Of a stretch of 64,000 nucleotides of DNA, positions 9,901 through 19,216 are shown in pieces. Where the stretch lies: assembly GCA_021413735.1 (NCBI GenBank), contig JAIOPV010000072.1, positions 91,818 to 155,817 on the forward strand, given 5' to 3'. Within the stretch, counting starts at the first letter, position 1. The number at the start of each line of letters is the position of its first letter. The notes below the pieces were generated by a model. That model searched no databases. It saw only the letters and a program-made list of their open reading frames with translations, and was not told the DNA's origin. The translations under genes and the position numbers were made by a program. This DNA comes from Planctomycetota bacterium. Lineage in GTDB: Bacteria > Planctomycetota > Planctomycetia > Gemmatales > Gemmataceae.

Positions 9901-10137
9901 TTGTGTCCGCTCCGGCGGGTGAATGGCGTTTGAGTTGTTGCAGGTACTTACGCCGCGCAGAGTTAGGTTGTAAGAAAATACGACACTGAAGCAGTGGAAA
10001 ATCCATCACCTCGGTTGCATGTGACGCCTGGGTGATCTAGAAAGTTGTCGTCAACCCTCTGTCGCCTGTCTTGAGCCGGGTGTCACTCACCTCAAGCACC
10101 GCGGCGTCAGGCTTTTTCACCACATCGGAGTTTTGAG

Positions 10138-10311
10138 ATGCGAAGCATCGCCAAGAAGATGGTGTCGTTCCTGAAGAAGGAAGATGGCCCGACAGCGGTT
10201 GAGTATGCCGTGATGTTGGCCCTCATCGTTGTGGTCTGCATCGCCGCCATCTCGGCCATCGGCAAAAACGCCAACCAGACCTTCAGCAAGATCGGCTCCG
10301 CCGTCACTTGA
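10138..10311 (+). CDS. Flp/Fap-type pilin (copy 1)
   Basis: A 57-residue class IVb prepilin. A short basic leader (MRSIAKKMVSFLKKEDG) ends in Gly at the predicted prepilin peptidase site. The mature part starts PTAVEYAV, with Glu5 and Tyr6 as in Flp pilins, followed by a hydrophobic helix (MLALIVVVCIAAISAIG) and a tail NANQTFSKIGSAVT. This is the only plus-strand copy of three; the others lie at 10622-10795 and 10942-11115. No Tad secretion or prepilin peptidase genes are in the window. A strong terminator follows 60 bp downstream. Confidence 0.93.
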   Translation: MRSIAKKMVSFLKKEDGPTAVEYAVMLALIVVVCIAAISAIGKNANQTFSKIGSAVT

Positions 10312-10370
10312 TGCGGCCAAACGCGGGGGTGGCTTCGCCAACCGCCAGCGACGTCTCGACGCAAAACACG

Positions 10371-10403
10371 AACACCCAGAACATTCCGTTCTGGGTGTTT
10401 TTC
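10371..10403 (+). terminator. Rho-independent terminator after pilin copy 1
   Basis: An 11-bp perfect stem (AACACCCAGAA with TTCTGGGTGTT, loop CATTCCG) is followed by TTTTTCG. It ends the plus-strand pilin transcript and protects against read-through into the opposing pilin gene. Confidence 0.85.
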
Positions 10404-10569
10404 GTTGTTTCGCCTCGGCACCCGATCCGAACCGATGGCAAAGCCTGGCGTCGCGGTTGTGCCCCAAAATCAAGGATTTCCAACCCGACGAATTTCGGAT
10501 TTATCGCCGCTGCCTGGCGCCACGTCTCACGCTCGGTTTTGATGCTGAAGCCGCGACCCGCAGAAAAAG

Positions 10570-10600
10570 AACAACCCCCGCGATCCTTGCGGGGGTTGTT
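10570..10600 (-). terminator. Rho-independent terminator after pilin copy 2
   Basis: A 12-bp perfect stem (AACAACCCCCGC paired with GCGGGGGTTGTT, 7-base loop). On the minus strand it is followed by a T-rich run (TTCTTTTTC), and it sits 22 bp past the stop of the 10622-10795 pilin gene. Confidence 0.88.
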
Positions 10601-10621
10601 CCGTTGTTGCTCGCGATCGCA

Positions 10622-10795
10622 TCAACTCACGGCGGAGCCAATCTTGCTGAACGTGGCATTGGCGTTTTTGCCAATCGACGAGATGGCAGCAATGCAGACC
10701 ACAACAATGAGGGCCAGCATCACGGCATACTCAACCGCGGTCGGGCCATCTTCCTTCTTCAGAAACGACACCAGTTGCTTCGTGAACTTGCGCAT
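10622..10795 (-). CDS. Flp/Fap-type pilin (copy 2)
   Basis: A 57-residue prepilin read on the minus strand from ATG 10793-10795 to TGA 10622-10624. Leader MRKFTKQLVSFLKKEDG, cleavage after Gly, mature start PTAVEYAVMLAL, then a hydrophobic helix and the tail NANATFSKIGSAVS. It differs from copies 1 and 3 only in the leader and the last third. A GGAG-like element lies just upstream (CTGGAGAGTCCG). It has its own terminator. The three genes probably arose by recent duplication and encode subunits or minor variants of one pilus. Confidence 0.92.
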   Translation of the reverse strand: MRKFTKQLVSFLKKEDGPTAVEYAVMLALIVVVCIAAISSIGKNANATFSKIGSAVS

Positions 10796-10871
10796 CGGAC
10801 TCTCCAGGGTGAGGAATTTGAGGGATCAGAATGCAAACCCGCCCGAGAAGTTCGGTTGGGCCAGGTGAACA

Positions 10872-10900
10872 GCACAACAACGTGGTTGTGCAATTTTTTT
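10872..10900 (+). terminator. Small hairpin with T-run between pilin copies 2 and 3
   Basis: A 7-bp stem (GCACAAC/GTTGTGC) is followed by AATTTTTTT. The T-run is on the plus strand, where no gene ends nearby; it may stop antisense transcription into pilin copy 2's promoter region. Confidence 0.35.
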
Positions 10901-10941
10901 GCTGCACGAACTATTGGTTTTACTGATTACTGATTTGACGA

Positions 10942-11115
10942 TTAATTCAGCGAAGAGCCGATTTTACTGAATGTGGCATTAGCGTTTGATCCGACCGCCG
11001 AGATGGCGGCAATGCAGACTACGACAATGAGGGCCAACATCACGGCATACTCAACCGCGGTCGGGCCATCTTCCTTCTTCAGAAACGACACCAGTTGCTT
11101 CGCAAGGTTCCGCAT
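10942..11115 (-). CDS. Flp/Fap-type pilin (copy 3)
   Basis: A 57-residue prepilin starting at ATG 11113-11115 (MRNLAKQLVSFLKKEDG), with the same cleavage motif and mature start PTAVEYAV and the tail GSNANATFSKIGSSLN. The frame is open 15 codons further upstream, but that extension destroys the short basic leader typical of Flp prepilins. It lies head-to-tail with copy 2, separated by 146 bp. No clear minus-strand terminator follows it, so read-through into copy 2 is possible. Confidence 0.92.
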   Translation of the reverse strand: MRNLAKQLVSFLKKEDGPTAVEYAVMLALIVVVCIAAISAVGSNANATFSKIGSSLN

Positions 11116-11535
11116 CTCAAGACTCCGCAAGAGTGAAAAAGTTGACGCCCCCGGACACATGATGTGTGGGTTGCATCCGTGGTCAAAGCGTCAGGAGCGG
11201 TGACGATAACTCTGTAGGTCACTGTTTCCGCGGATGCAATTCGATGTGTCGACTTTCCCATTTTTCGCTGTCGGATTCTCCCGCACCGAGGTTCTCGCCA
11301 GCCTCGACTGCCCTCATAAAACTGCGACAAGGTGTGTTCCCGACCAAGGAATCACAGGAAATCTCGCGTAACTTGTCGTCGCCACTTCGGAGCAAAAACC
11401 GGCCGAATGCGTTGTGTCGATAAATCCCACACATCGCTATCTCATGGCCGTCAGGCTCCCGTGTCTGGATAACATTCTGGTCACGTCGGAAAATGCACCC
11501 CGACCCACTCCCGGATGTACTGAGAGGAATTTGCG
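11116..11535. other. Intergenic region between pilin copy 3 and ilvD
   Basis: No convincing gene is seen in these 420 bp. The region must hold the divergent promoters of pilin copy 3 (minus) and ilvD (plus). A short ribosome-binding sequence GAGG precedes the ilvD ATG by 8 bases. No leader peptide or branched-chain attenuator was recognised. Confidence 0.5.
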
Positions 11536-13218
11536 ATGCCCGAGCCGATGCAACGAAAAAGTTTGACAACCACCGGCGGTCCTGGCCGTGCGCCCAACCG
11601 CGCCATGCTTCGCGGCGTCGGTTTCACCGACGAAGACTTCAACAAGCCCGTCATCGGCGTCGCGTCGCTGTTCTCGGACATCACGCCCTGCAACGCTCAC
11701 CTCGACCGGCTCGCACTGAAGGGTCGCGAAGGTGTGCGAGCTGGCGGCGGTGTGCCGCAAACGTTCGGCGCTCCAACCGTCTCCGACGGCATCAGCATGG
11801 GTCACATGGGAATGCGGTACTCACTGGTATCGCGGGAAGTGATTGCGGACTGTCTGGAAACAGTCGCCGGCGCGATGAACCACGACGGGCTGATCGCGTT
11901 CGGCGGTTGCGACAAGAACATGCCGGGTTGCGTGATGGCGATGGCTCGCCTGAACATCCCGAGCATCTTCGTTTACGGTGGCAGCATCATGCCGGGCGTC
12001 GGGCCGCACGGCGAAGACGTGGACATCGTTTCGATCTTCGAGGCGGTTGGTCAGTTCCAGGCGAACAAGATCGACGCGAAGATGCTGCACAAGGTCGAGT
12101 GCGAAAGCTGCCCCGGGCACGGCTCATGCGGCGGCATGTACACCGCGAACACGATGTCGAGCGCGATCGAAGCAATGGGCCTGTCGCTTCCGTATGGTGC
12201 GTCGAACCCAGCCGTGACGGCCGCGAAGGAACGTGAAGCCTTCCTCGCTGGCAAGGCTGTTGTCGGCCTCGTTGAGAAGAACATCCGCCCGCGTGACATC
12301 ATCACACGCAAAAGCCTGGAGAATGCTTACACTCTCGTGCTGGCTCTCGGTGGCTCGACGAACGCGGTGCTGCATCTCATGGCGATCGCGTTGGAAGCGG
12401 GTGTGCCGTGGACGCTCGACGACTTCGACCGCCTCGGCGGTAAGGTGCCACACATCGCGGACCTGAAGCCGGGCGGCAAGCACGTCATGTTCGACCTGTA
12501 CCGCGTTGGCGGCACACCTGCCGTGTTGCGAGCGTTGCTCGATGCGGGCTTCCTGCACGCGGACTGCATCACCGTGACCGGCAAGACGATCGCCGAGAAC
12601 CTCGCGGAAGTTCCAAGCGTGTTCGCGAAGAAGCAGAGCGTGGTTCGCACTTTCGAGGAGCCGTTGTTCTCGCACGGCATTCACGTCGTGCTGCGTGGCA
12701 ACCTCGCGCCTGAAGGTTCGATCGCGAAAGTTGCAGGGTTGAAGGTGCGAGCGATCACCGGCCCGGCTCGCGTGTTCGATGGCGAAGAGGCGTGCTTCCA
12801 GGCGATTCAGGCACGCAAGATCGTGGCTGGGGACGTGGTCATCATTCGCGGCGAAGGACCGGTCGGCGGGCCGGGCATGCGTGAGATGTTGAGCATCACG
12901 GGAGCGCTGATGGGTCAAGGGTTGGGCGAGAGTGTGGGTCTCATCACGGATGGCCGTTTCAGTGGCGGCACGCACGGGTTGGTGGTGGGTCACGTTTCGC
13001 CAGAAGCGTGGGTTGGCGGCCCGATCGCGCTGGTGCAGGATGGCGATTCGATCACGATCGACGGAGATAACAAGTCGATCACGCTGAACATCCCGGACGC
13101 GGAATTGCAGGCACGCAAGGGCAAGTGGAAGGCGCCCGCACCGCGAGTGGAGCGTGGCGTGCTGGCGAAGTACGCGAAGCTCGTGCGCAGCGCGAGTGAG
13201 GGTGCGGTCACGGGGTGA
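11536..13218 (+). CDS. ilvD: Dihydroxy-acid dehydratase
   Basis: The 560-residue enzyme converts 2,3-dihydroxy-isovalerate and 2,3-dihydroxy-3-methylvalerate to the 2-keto acids in valine, isoleucine and leucine synthesis. Family hallmarks are [11 protein letters not shown] and [18 protein letters not shown], which carry the cysteine ligands of the Fe-S cluster, then the [14 protein letters not shown] segment, [14 protein letters not shown], and the C-terminal [21 protein letters not shown]. Length is normal for the family (about 555-620). It stands alone; no other ilv or leu genes are nearby. Confidence 0.97.
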   Translation: MPEPMQRKSLTTTGGPGRAPNRAMLRGVGFTDEDFNKPVIGVASLFSDITPCNAHLDRLALKGREGVRAGGGVPQTFGAPTVSDGISMGHMGMRYSLVSREVIADCLETVAGAMNHDGLIAFGGCDKNMPGCVMAMARLNIPSIFVYGGSIMPGVGPHGEDVDIVSIFEAVGQFQANKIDAKMLHKVECESCPGHGSCGGMYTANTMSSAIEAMGLSLPYGASNPAVTAAKEREAFLAGKAVVGLVEKNIRPRDIITRKSLENAYTLVLALGGSTNAVLHLMAIALEAGVPWTLDDFDRLGGKVPHIADLKPGGKHVMFDLYRVGGTPAVLRALLDAGFLHADCITVTGKTIAENLAEVPSVFAKKQSVVRTFEEPLFSHGIHVVLRGNLAPEGSIAKVAGLKVRAITGPARVFDGEEACFQAIQARKIVAGDVVIIRGEGPVGGPGMREMLSITGALMGQGLGESVGLITDGRFSGGTHGLVVGHVSPEAWVGGPIALVQDGDSITIDGDNKSITLNIPDAELQARKGKWKAPAPRVERGVLAKYAKLVRSASEGAVTG

Positions 13219-13276
13219 AATCATCGAATCGGTGATCTGTTGTATAGTGAGGGACGAGTCCGTCGAGGGAAATGAC

Positions 13277-13540
13277 ATGACCATCACGGGTGCCGATGGC
13301 TCGTCTTTACTGATCGATGGTTCCGACGGGCTCTACTTCATCTTGGTTCAACAGGCGGACGGATCGCAGTTCCAACCGCTCAACACATCGCCACTGGCGA
13401 GCGATGTGACGATCATGATCGGCGGCGTCTCGACGACGCTGCCACGCTCTTGTTTGCTCGACGAACCGACGATGCTCCGAGTTATCCGAGAGTTTCGGGA
13501 TGGGCGATTGGACACATCTGGAGGTTGGGAACCGCTGTGA
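13277..13540 (+). CDS. Small protein of unknown function (87 aa)
   Basis: ATG 13277 is preceded by GAGGGA at a good distance. The 87-residue product (MTITGADGSSLLIDGSDGLY at the start) has no signal peptide or membrane helix. It is acidic, with a compact alternating pattern and a C-terminal helix (DEPTMLRVIREFRDGR). The overall look recalls small immunity-type or adaptor proteins, but no family is recognised. It lies 58 bp after ilvD on the same strand and may be read through from it. Confidence 0.6.
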   Translation: MTITGADGSSLLIDGSDGLYFILVQQADGSQFQPLNTSPLASDVTIMIGGVSTTLPRSCLLDEPTMLRVIREFRDGRLDTSGGWEPL

Positions 13541-13686
13541 GAAGTGCGGTTCAGTGAGGTCTGTGGTATCCTGTCACTTGGAGGTGCCACGATGCCGATT
13601 CACGATTGACCCAGCATTGAAGCGAGACACCCCACTTATGGCGTATGGTGATCGAAAAGATACGCGCTAGAAGCAAGGCAAAAACC

Positions 13687-14277
13687 ATGGCCGACATCGT
13701 GATTGGGGAAGTCTCCTGGGAAAGGATGGTGAACGCCGTGGAAAAGGTGCGAGACCGCCTCCTTCGGGCCGTGGCTGCAATCGAAAAGGCAAGTCTGACT
13801 TACGCCGTTTGTGGCGGACATGCCGTAGCTGAGTGGATGACACGAGCCGATCAGGGCGGAGTACGCAACACACCCGACGTGAACATTCTGCTGCGTCGGT
13901 AGGACTTCGACGCTGCGAAGGTCGCAATGGAAGCCGCCGGTTTCGTATATCGGCACGCGGCCAGCATCGACATGTTCCTCGACGGCAAAGGTGCCAAAGC
14001 TCGCGACGCCGTGCACGTTCTGTTCGCTGGCGAGAAGGTGCGTGAGGAGTATTTGCTGCCGACGCCACAGGTCACCGAGAGCGAAGCCGGAGCAATGTTC
14101 CGCGTCCTGTTGCTCGAAGCGCTCGTGCGGATGAAACTCACGTCGAACCGTGACAAGGACCGCACCCATGTCCGCGATTTCATCGAGGTCGGCTTGATCG
14201 ATGCGACGTGGCCCGCACGCTTTCCGCCGGAACTCGCCGCCCGACTGCAACACATCCTCGACACACCCGACGGTTGA
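13687..14277 (+). pseudogene. Nucleotidyltransferase-like gene interrupted by an in-frame TAG
   Basis: One continuous reading frame from ATG 13687 to the stop at 14275-14277 is broken only by TAG at 13900-13902. Upstream (SWERMVNAVEKVRDRLLRA...YAVCGGHAVAEW...NTPDVNILLRR) and downstream (DFDAAKVAMEAAGFVYRHAA...ALVRMKLTSNRDKDRTHVRDFIEVGLID) parts together form a roughly 196-residue minor-nucleotidyltransferase protein of the type linked to AbiEii/DUF6036-like families and found in many copies in Gemmata relatives. The expected DxD metal motif reads DVN instead of DVD. Both lesions point to a decayed gene; translation past TAG cannot be excluded. Confidence 0.75.
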
Positions 14278-14405
14278 GCCAGCCGAAACGGACGCAACAG
14301 GGCCGTTTGCCCGATGCCGTGAATTGTCCTAAGATTAGGAACGAATGCCATTCCAGAACGGATTCGCCCGGACGCGGTTTCTCCTCATCGTCTGCGTGGT
14401 GCTCC

Positions 14406-15899
14406 ATGTCCGTCCCGAACTCCGTCGAGGAATTGCTTGGTCTCATCCGTAAGAGCGGAGTCGTTGACGAACAACAACTCAACGCTTACCTCGAACGCCC
14501 GAAATTCGGGGCAGGAGTGCCCAACGACGTTCAAGAATTCCTCGACATGATGATTCGAGATGGGATTCTCACCAACTTCCAGGCCGAGCAGTACCTCCTC
14601 GGCAAGTCTCGCGGATTCGTCATCGGGCCTTACAAATTGCTGGAGCGAGTCGGTGTCGGCGGCATGGGTCAGGTCTTCCTCTGCGAACACACGGCCACTA
14701 AGAAGCGAGCCGCGATCAAGGTGCTGCCGCCCGCCAAGGCCGACCAACCCGCTGCCCTCGGACGATTCCAACGCGAAGCACGAGCCGCCGCCGCTCTCGA
14801 ACATCCGAATGTCGTCCGCACTCACGAAATCGACCAGGACGGCGACCTGCACTTCATCGTGATGGACTACATCGACGGGTCCAATCTGATGGACATGGTC
14901 CAGAATTTCGGGGCGATGGATATTGCCCGTGCGGTCAGCTACGCGAGACAGGTTGCAGCGGGGCTCGACTACGCATTCCGAAGCAAGATCATTCACCGCG
15001 ACATCAAGCCCGGAAACGTGCTTGTTGATCGCAAAGGTGTGGCTCGCATCCTCGATATGGGCCTCGCCCGGATTCTGAACGACCACGCGGATCAACTGAC
15101 GCAAAAGTACGACGACAAGATTGTGCTCGGCACAGCCGATTACGTTGCCCCCGAGCAGGTCGTGAACAGCCACTCGGTCGATGGACGTGCCGACATCTAC
15201 GCTCTCGGTGCGACGCTCTACTTCCTCCTCGCCGGGCATCCGCCATTCCCGACCGGAACGGTTTCGCAGAAACTGCTCTGGCACCGCACCAAAGACCCGA
15301 CGCCAATCCGGGCGATCCGACCCGAGGTGCCGGAAGGGTTGGCTGCGGTGCTTGCGAAGATGATGGCGAAGGATCCGAAGGTTCGTTATCAGACGCCCGC
15401 TCAGGTGGTGGTGGCGCTGGACGACTTCCTTCCGGCGGCGGTGAAATTGCCCCCGGCTGAGGAGATGCCGCAACTCAGCCCAGCCGCTCGGGAAGTCGTT
15501 ACCAAGCCCGATGCCAGTCCGGCCCCCCCTGCCCCGAGCGAAACCGGTCGTGGTTCCAAGGTGTCAATGGCCGCGCTGCCCGCAACAAGACCTGCCCCCA
15601 GCGCCCCCAGCCCCTTTGCTGCGAATCCGTTCGCATCGAGTTCGCCAGCGGCGTCACCGTGGGGCGCACCCAGCAGCAACAAAGCCCAGCCTGCCGCGGA
15701 CGACGAAGACCTGCCCGAAGCCATCGAGATTTCGCCAGCGCCAACCCGCCGATCACGAGCGAACCTTCGCCTTGATGGCCCCGTCACCGTTGACCGCGAC
15801 ACGTTCCAGACGCCGAAGAAGTCGCGATCGCTCCTGTGGATTTGCCTCGGGGCGGTGCTGATTGCTGTCCTCGCCGCGTGGGTTGTCAGGCTGATGTGA
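14406..15899 (+). CDS. Tail-anchored Ser/Thr protein kinase
   Basis: The 497-residue protein starts at ATG 14406 (MSVPNSVEELLGLIRKSGVV); earlier in-frame starts would add a low-complexity Arg/Thr-rich leader. Residues 1-75 form a small helical domain ending DGILTNFQAEQYLLGK, seen before many planctomycete kinases. The kinase domain runs from about 78 to 345: GVGGMGQVF, catalytic Lys in AAIKVLPP, HRDIKPGN near residue 197, and DMGLAR in the DFG position (Phe to Met). A Pro/Ala-rich linker follows, and a single helix at the very C-terminus (LLWICLGAVLIAVLAAWVV) anchors it, so there is no outside sensor domain. It is followed closely by a secreted protease gene. Confidence 0.93.
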   Translation: MSVPNSVEELLGLIRKSGVVDEQQLNAYLERPKFGAGVPNDVQEFLDMMIRDGILTNFQAEQYLLGKSRGFVIGPYKLLERVGVGGMGQVFLCEHTATKKRAAIKVLPPAKADQPAALGRFQREARAAAALEHPNVVRTHEIDQDGDLHFIVMDYIDGSNLMDMVQNFGAMDIARAVSYARQVAAGLDYAFRSKIIHRDIKPGNVLVDRKGVARILDMGLARILNDHADQLTQKYDDKIVLGTADYVAPEQVVNSHSVDGRADIYALGATLYFLLAGHPPFPTGTVSQKLLWHRTKDPTPIRAIRPEVPEGLAAVLAKMMAKDPKVRYQTPAQVVVALDDFLPAAVKLPPAEEMPQLSPAAREVVTKPDASPAPPAPSETGRGSKVSMAALPATRPAPSAPSPFAANPFASSSPAASPWGAPSSNKAQPAADDEDLPEAIEISPAPTRRSRANLRLDGPVTVDRDTFQTPKKSRSLLWICLGAVLIAVLAAWVVRLM

Positions 15900-15922
15900 A
15901 CGGTCGCGCAGCAGAGGCTCCC

Positions 15923-16993
15923 ATGCATTTGATGCTCTCGCATGTTTTCAGTTTGCTGTGCTCTTTCTCGGCTGCCAACGCTCCAGCGGTCGCCCCGGCA
16001 CCTCGACCGATCGAATTTGCAGTCATCGAATCGTCGTGCTCCACGGAAGGTAGCCACATCCGGCAGTTTGCGTTCGACGCTAACCCGAACACGTATTTTG
16101 CGTCGGAACGGAACGCAGCCAAGTCGGATCATCTCACGCTCACCTTTGACCAGCCAGTATCGCTCAAAACTGTTTCTGTGCTGACGGGAACGCCGAACAA
16201 CGAGTTCGCACTGCGTGCGGCAACGCTGGAAGTGTCGACCCAGGGTACCGACTTCGAATCGGTGGCAACTTTCGCGGACGGGAAAGCTGAATGGTCGGGT
16301 AACGGGAAGCTCGTGAAGGCCGTTCGCGTGCGTGTGATTGAAGACCTGAAGCACCCGCTCGTCGTCCGTGAGATCACGCTGGATTCAGACCCCAAAGTCG
16401 TCACTTTCCGCTACCCGATCGAGTTCACTTTGGATGTGAAGGATGCGCCGGAGATGAAGGAGTGGGGTCAGAAAGTCGTGCGGATTTGTGAGCGAGAATA
16501 CGCGATGATCTGCGATGAGTTGTCGAGCGAAGGGTTCCGGCCGCTAACGCAGATCCATTTGAGCCTGAAATCCGATTACAACGGCGTGGCTGCGGCAGGC
16601 GGCGGGCGGATCACAGGGTCGGTGAAGTACTTCAAAGCGCACCCCGGCGACATCGGGGCGATGGTTCACGAGACCGTTCACTGCGTTCAGAATTATCGCG
16701 CTCGGAACTTGCCCGGCTGGTTGGTGGAAGGGATCGCTGATTATGTTCGCTTCTGGAAGTACGAGCCTGGCAAGGCCGGACGGCTCACGCCCGAACGTGC
16801 CAACTACGACGCCAGTTACCGAACCACAGCGGCATTTCTCGCATTCGTATCAGCAAACTACGACCCGAAAACGGTGACCAAGCTGAACGCACTGCTGCGG
16901 GCTGACAAGTACGACGCCGGCGTCTGGAAGACATTGACCGGCAAGTCTGTCGAAGAGTTGAACCAGGAATGGAAACGTTCCCTGGCGCGTTGA
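15923..16993 (+). CDS. Secreted metalloprotease of the basic secretory protein family with F5/8C-like domain
   Basis: The 356-residue protein has an N-terminal signal sequence (MHLMLSHVFSLLCSFSAANA). Residues about 35-155 form a discoidin/F5-8C-like beta sandwich (YFASERNAAKSDHLTLTFDQ... ...VKAVRVRVIED). The C-terminal part matches the basic secretory protein family (PF04450): zinc motif HETVH, then CVQNYRARNLPGWLVEGIADYVR, which supplies the third ligand region. It probably acts outside the cytoplasmic membrane as a peptidase. It starts 23 bp after the kinase gene, so the two are likely one transcript. Confidence 0.88.
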   Translation: MHLMLSHVFSLLCSFSAANAPAVAPAPRPIEFAVIESSCSTEGSHIRQFAFDANPNTYFASERNAAKSDHLTLTFDQPVSLKTVSVLTGTPNNEFALRAATLEVSTQGTDFESVATFADGKAEWSGNGKLVKAVRVRVIEDLKHPLVVREITLDSDPKVVTFRYPIEFTLDVKDAPEMKEWGQKVVRICEREYAMICDELSSEGFRPLTQIHLSLKSDYNGVAAAGGGRITGSVKYFKAHPGDIGAMVHETVHCVQNYRARNLPGWLVEGIADYVRFWKYEPGKAGRLTPERANYDASYRTTAAFLAFVSANYDPKTVTKLNALLRADKYDAGVWKTLTGKSVEELNQEWKRSLAR

Positions 16994-17016
16994 CGGATTC
17001 AGAAAGTCGAACGGCT

Positions 17017-18960
17017 CTACGCGAGGCGCACGCCCACCGAACCGCAGCCCATCGTCGATACCGTCTCGCAACTGCTGCACCGCCGACTGAACGGTGCCAG
17101 CACTCGCTGCGAGATGGCCAGCGTTCCCGCCCCGAAGCCACCTTCACCGAGCGTCAACAGCCACTCCGCTCGAAACTGCAACCAAGCACTGACGATGTCT
17201 GGGAAGTCGTCCGGCAACTGACGCCGAACCTCGATCCGATGTCGCCCGAAGATCAGAACTCGCCCGCGTGATTCGAGCCCCACCTCGGCATCCGGATCGG
17301 CGAGGAGTTGATCTCCGATGGCAACACCTCGCGCACAGATCAACACCGGACCGATCAGGTCTTCGACGGCCCGCTCCGGTCGATGCGACAGCAAAAGATC
17401 GGGGAAGCGTTCCAGAACACCGGCCGCATGACGTGGCAGCTTCCGCGCGAGATCGAAGACGGTGTCGCCGTGGCCGACGGAGTGCCACGCATGAGCGTCA
17501 CGAGTTCGCCACAATCCGAACAGCAGCCCGAGGCGATTCGCGGGCTCGACCGACATCACCCGTTTCAGATTCGGAGCGGCGGTCCAGATATCCGTGAGGT
17601 CACGCGGCACAAGCCCAGCCTCGAACGCAGCGGCGAGCAGCAGTATTCGGAGACGCAGCAAATCACCGGCAGCACGGTCGCGAGTGAGATACGCACCCAC
17701 GACGAACTCCGCGAAATCGGCCGAGAGTTCGCCCGTGAATCCCGTCGCCGCGAGGCTCGCGACACCAGCCACGGCATCCCGCCCGAGACGGATCGCATCT
17801 TCAACCTGCAACACCCGCGAGGCGGCAAGCAGTTGCAGTTCCGCGTCAGAATCGTCGGCACGTCCGGCAGCTCTGGCCGCGATGTTCGCCAGCACCGCGA
17901 CCCGTTGTTCCGCGTTGCCTCGACCGAGACTCGCGAGGCACAACCGCGTCAGGAACCGGACGGCGTGTTCGCGCTCGGCCAGGCCAGCCGCCAACCGCTG
18001 CCAGGCGACTTCGACCGCCCGATCGTTTGGGTCGTGCCGCGATTGTGCGAACAGCACGGCGAAGTATGCGATCGCACTCAGAGTGAGTCCGAGTAGCGCG
18101 TGCGATGGCGTGAACAGCACAGCCAGCACGATCAGCGCCGCAACGAGCGTGGCAGTTGTTCGCGGTGCAAGTTTGAGGCTATCTGGCGACGGCGGTAAGT
18201 CGGGTGTGGACACCGCGAGTGTGCGAATCCAGGCATTGCCGCCAAGTCGCACCGCGTAGCCGTCGCCTGAGAGCCGACCGTTCGCGAGATCAAGCGGTAG
18301 CGGAAACGGTGTCACCGCAGCGACCGATTCCGCGAAACACACCGGGCACAACCCTGCTCCGTGGTCTGTCGCGGCCTCTAACAGCGGGGCAATTTCTTCG
18401 GCCGGCGCATGTTCGTCAGCCATCCAGCGCCGCAGACCACTCGCGCCGTGAAGCTCCGCCATGCGGTCGAGTGCTTCGAGATCGCCCGTCGCGGCGAAGG
18501 TGAGACGCAGTTCGGCCGCGGTTCGCGTGGTCGTGCGAGTCGAACGCCGATGCAGCATGAGCCGGTGTTCGTGCCAGAGGTGTTTCACCATCTCGCTGCG
18601 AGGTAGCCGAACCTTGCACCGTGGGCACGCCAACTTCACTCGAAGTTCGCGGGCCTTGATCAACTCATCGAGAGCGTTGCATTTCTCGATCTGTTGCTGA
18701 ACTTGTCGAAGTCGATCGAGCGCACGTTTCGTGGAGATCCCGGCAGTGAGTGCCCGAGTTACCCTTCGCACGTCTCGCCGTCGATCTGGGATGTTTCGAA
18801 GGACTCCGGCGGCAGCAGAAATGCGAAGCGTGAGCGAGATGCGAACATCGGCGAGCAGCGGAAGAATCTGCGTGACGGTAGCAGCTCGTTCGGATTGGGA
18901 TAGGGTCGCGAGCCGAGCAACGAGAGCAGCCAGCGACGCGGGGTAATCGGGTTGCGGCAT
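17017..18960 (-). CDS. Large membrane protein of unknown function with zinc-finger-like cysteines
   Basis: The 647-residue product starts at ATG 18958-18960 (MPQPDYPASLAALVARLATL). An N-terminal helical part is followed by a possible zinc site LACPRCKVRLPRSEMVKHLWHEH (two Cys, two His) near residue 112, a second Cys pair GLCPVCF near 205, two adjacent hydrophobic helices (ATLVAALIVLAVLFTPSHALLGLTLSAIAYFAVLFA, about 270-310), and a long alanine-rich helical C-terminal half with armadillo-like character. No known family is recognised. It is divergent from the unknown gene at 19217, with a perfect inverted repeat between them. Confidence 0.75.
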   Translation of the reverse strand: MPQPDYPASLAALVARLATLSQSERAATVTQILPLLADVRISLTLRISAAAGVLRNIPDRRRDVRRVTRALTAGISTKRALDRLRQVQQQIEKCNALDELIKARELRVKLACPRCKVRLPRSEMVKHLWHEHRLMLHRRSTRTTTRTAAELRLTFAATGDLEALDRMAELHGASGLRRWMADEHAPAEEIAPLLEAATDHGAGLCPVCFAESVAAVTPFPLPLDLANGRLSGDGYAVRLGGNAWIRTLAVSTPDLPPSPDSLKLAPRTTATLVAALIVLAVLFTPSHALLGLTLSAIAYFAVLFAQSRHDPNDRAVEVAWQRLAAGLAEREHAVRFLTRLCLASLGRGNAEQRVAVLANIAARAAGRADDSDAELQLLAASRVLQVEDAIRLGRDAVAGVASLAATGFTGELSADFAEFVVGAYLTRDRAAGDLLRLRILLLAAAFEAGLVPRDLTDIWTAAPNLKRVMSVEPANRLGLLFGLWRTRDAHAWHSVGHGDTVFDLARKLPRHAAGVLERFPDLLLSHRPERAVEDLIGPVLICARGVAIGDQLLADPDAEVGLESRGRVLIFGRHRIEVRRQLPDDFPDIVSAWLQFRAEWLLTLGEGGFGAGTLAISQRVLAPFSRRCSSCETVSTMGCGSVGVRLA

Positions 18961-19030
18961 GGTTGCGTCGTGGTGGACTCGGCGTTGAACAGGCACCTAC
19001 AGGCATCTTATCCATTGGCATGACTGATTT

Positions 19031-19092
19031 GTCGGAGCCCGAGCGCCAAGCGAGGGGCACGCTCAAACCTCGCTTGGCGCTCGGGCTCCGAC
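19031..19092. repeat. Perfect 25-bp inverted repeat
   Basis: Arms at 19031-19055 and 19068-19092 are exact reverse complements (core GAGCGCCAAGCGAGG), with a 12-base loop. It sits between two divergently transcribed genes, so it is not a simple terminator. It may form a cruciform or be a REP-like element. Confidence 0.9.
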
Positions 19093-19216
19093 CAACCACA
19101 TGCCAGAACCCGCGATGGTAACAGCCGTGCGTTCGCCGTCGCCGCAACAGGGTTCATCCGTACAATTATCCACGACGGAACCGACAAAACTCAGGCTGCG
19201 GAGCGGTCTCCCGTTC

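Noticed and set aside
11166..11240. Possible tRNA-like fold near GTGACGATAACTCTGTAGGTCAC
   Set aside because: Only one short stem can form; no T-arm, D-arm or CCA-type acceptor pattern follows.
13580..13620. Tiny open frame after a GGAGG (MPIHD then stop)
   Set aside because: Five codons only; probably a remnant of a gene start, with nothing to support a function.
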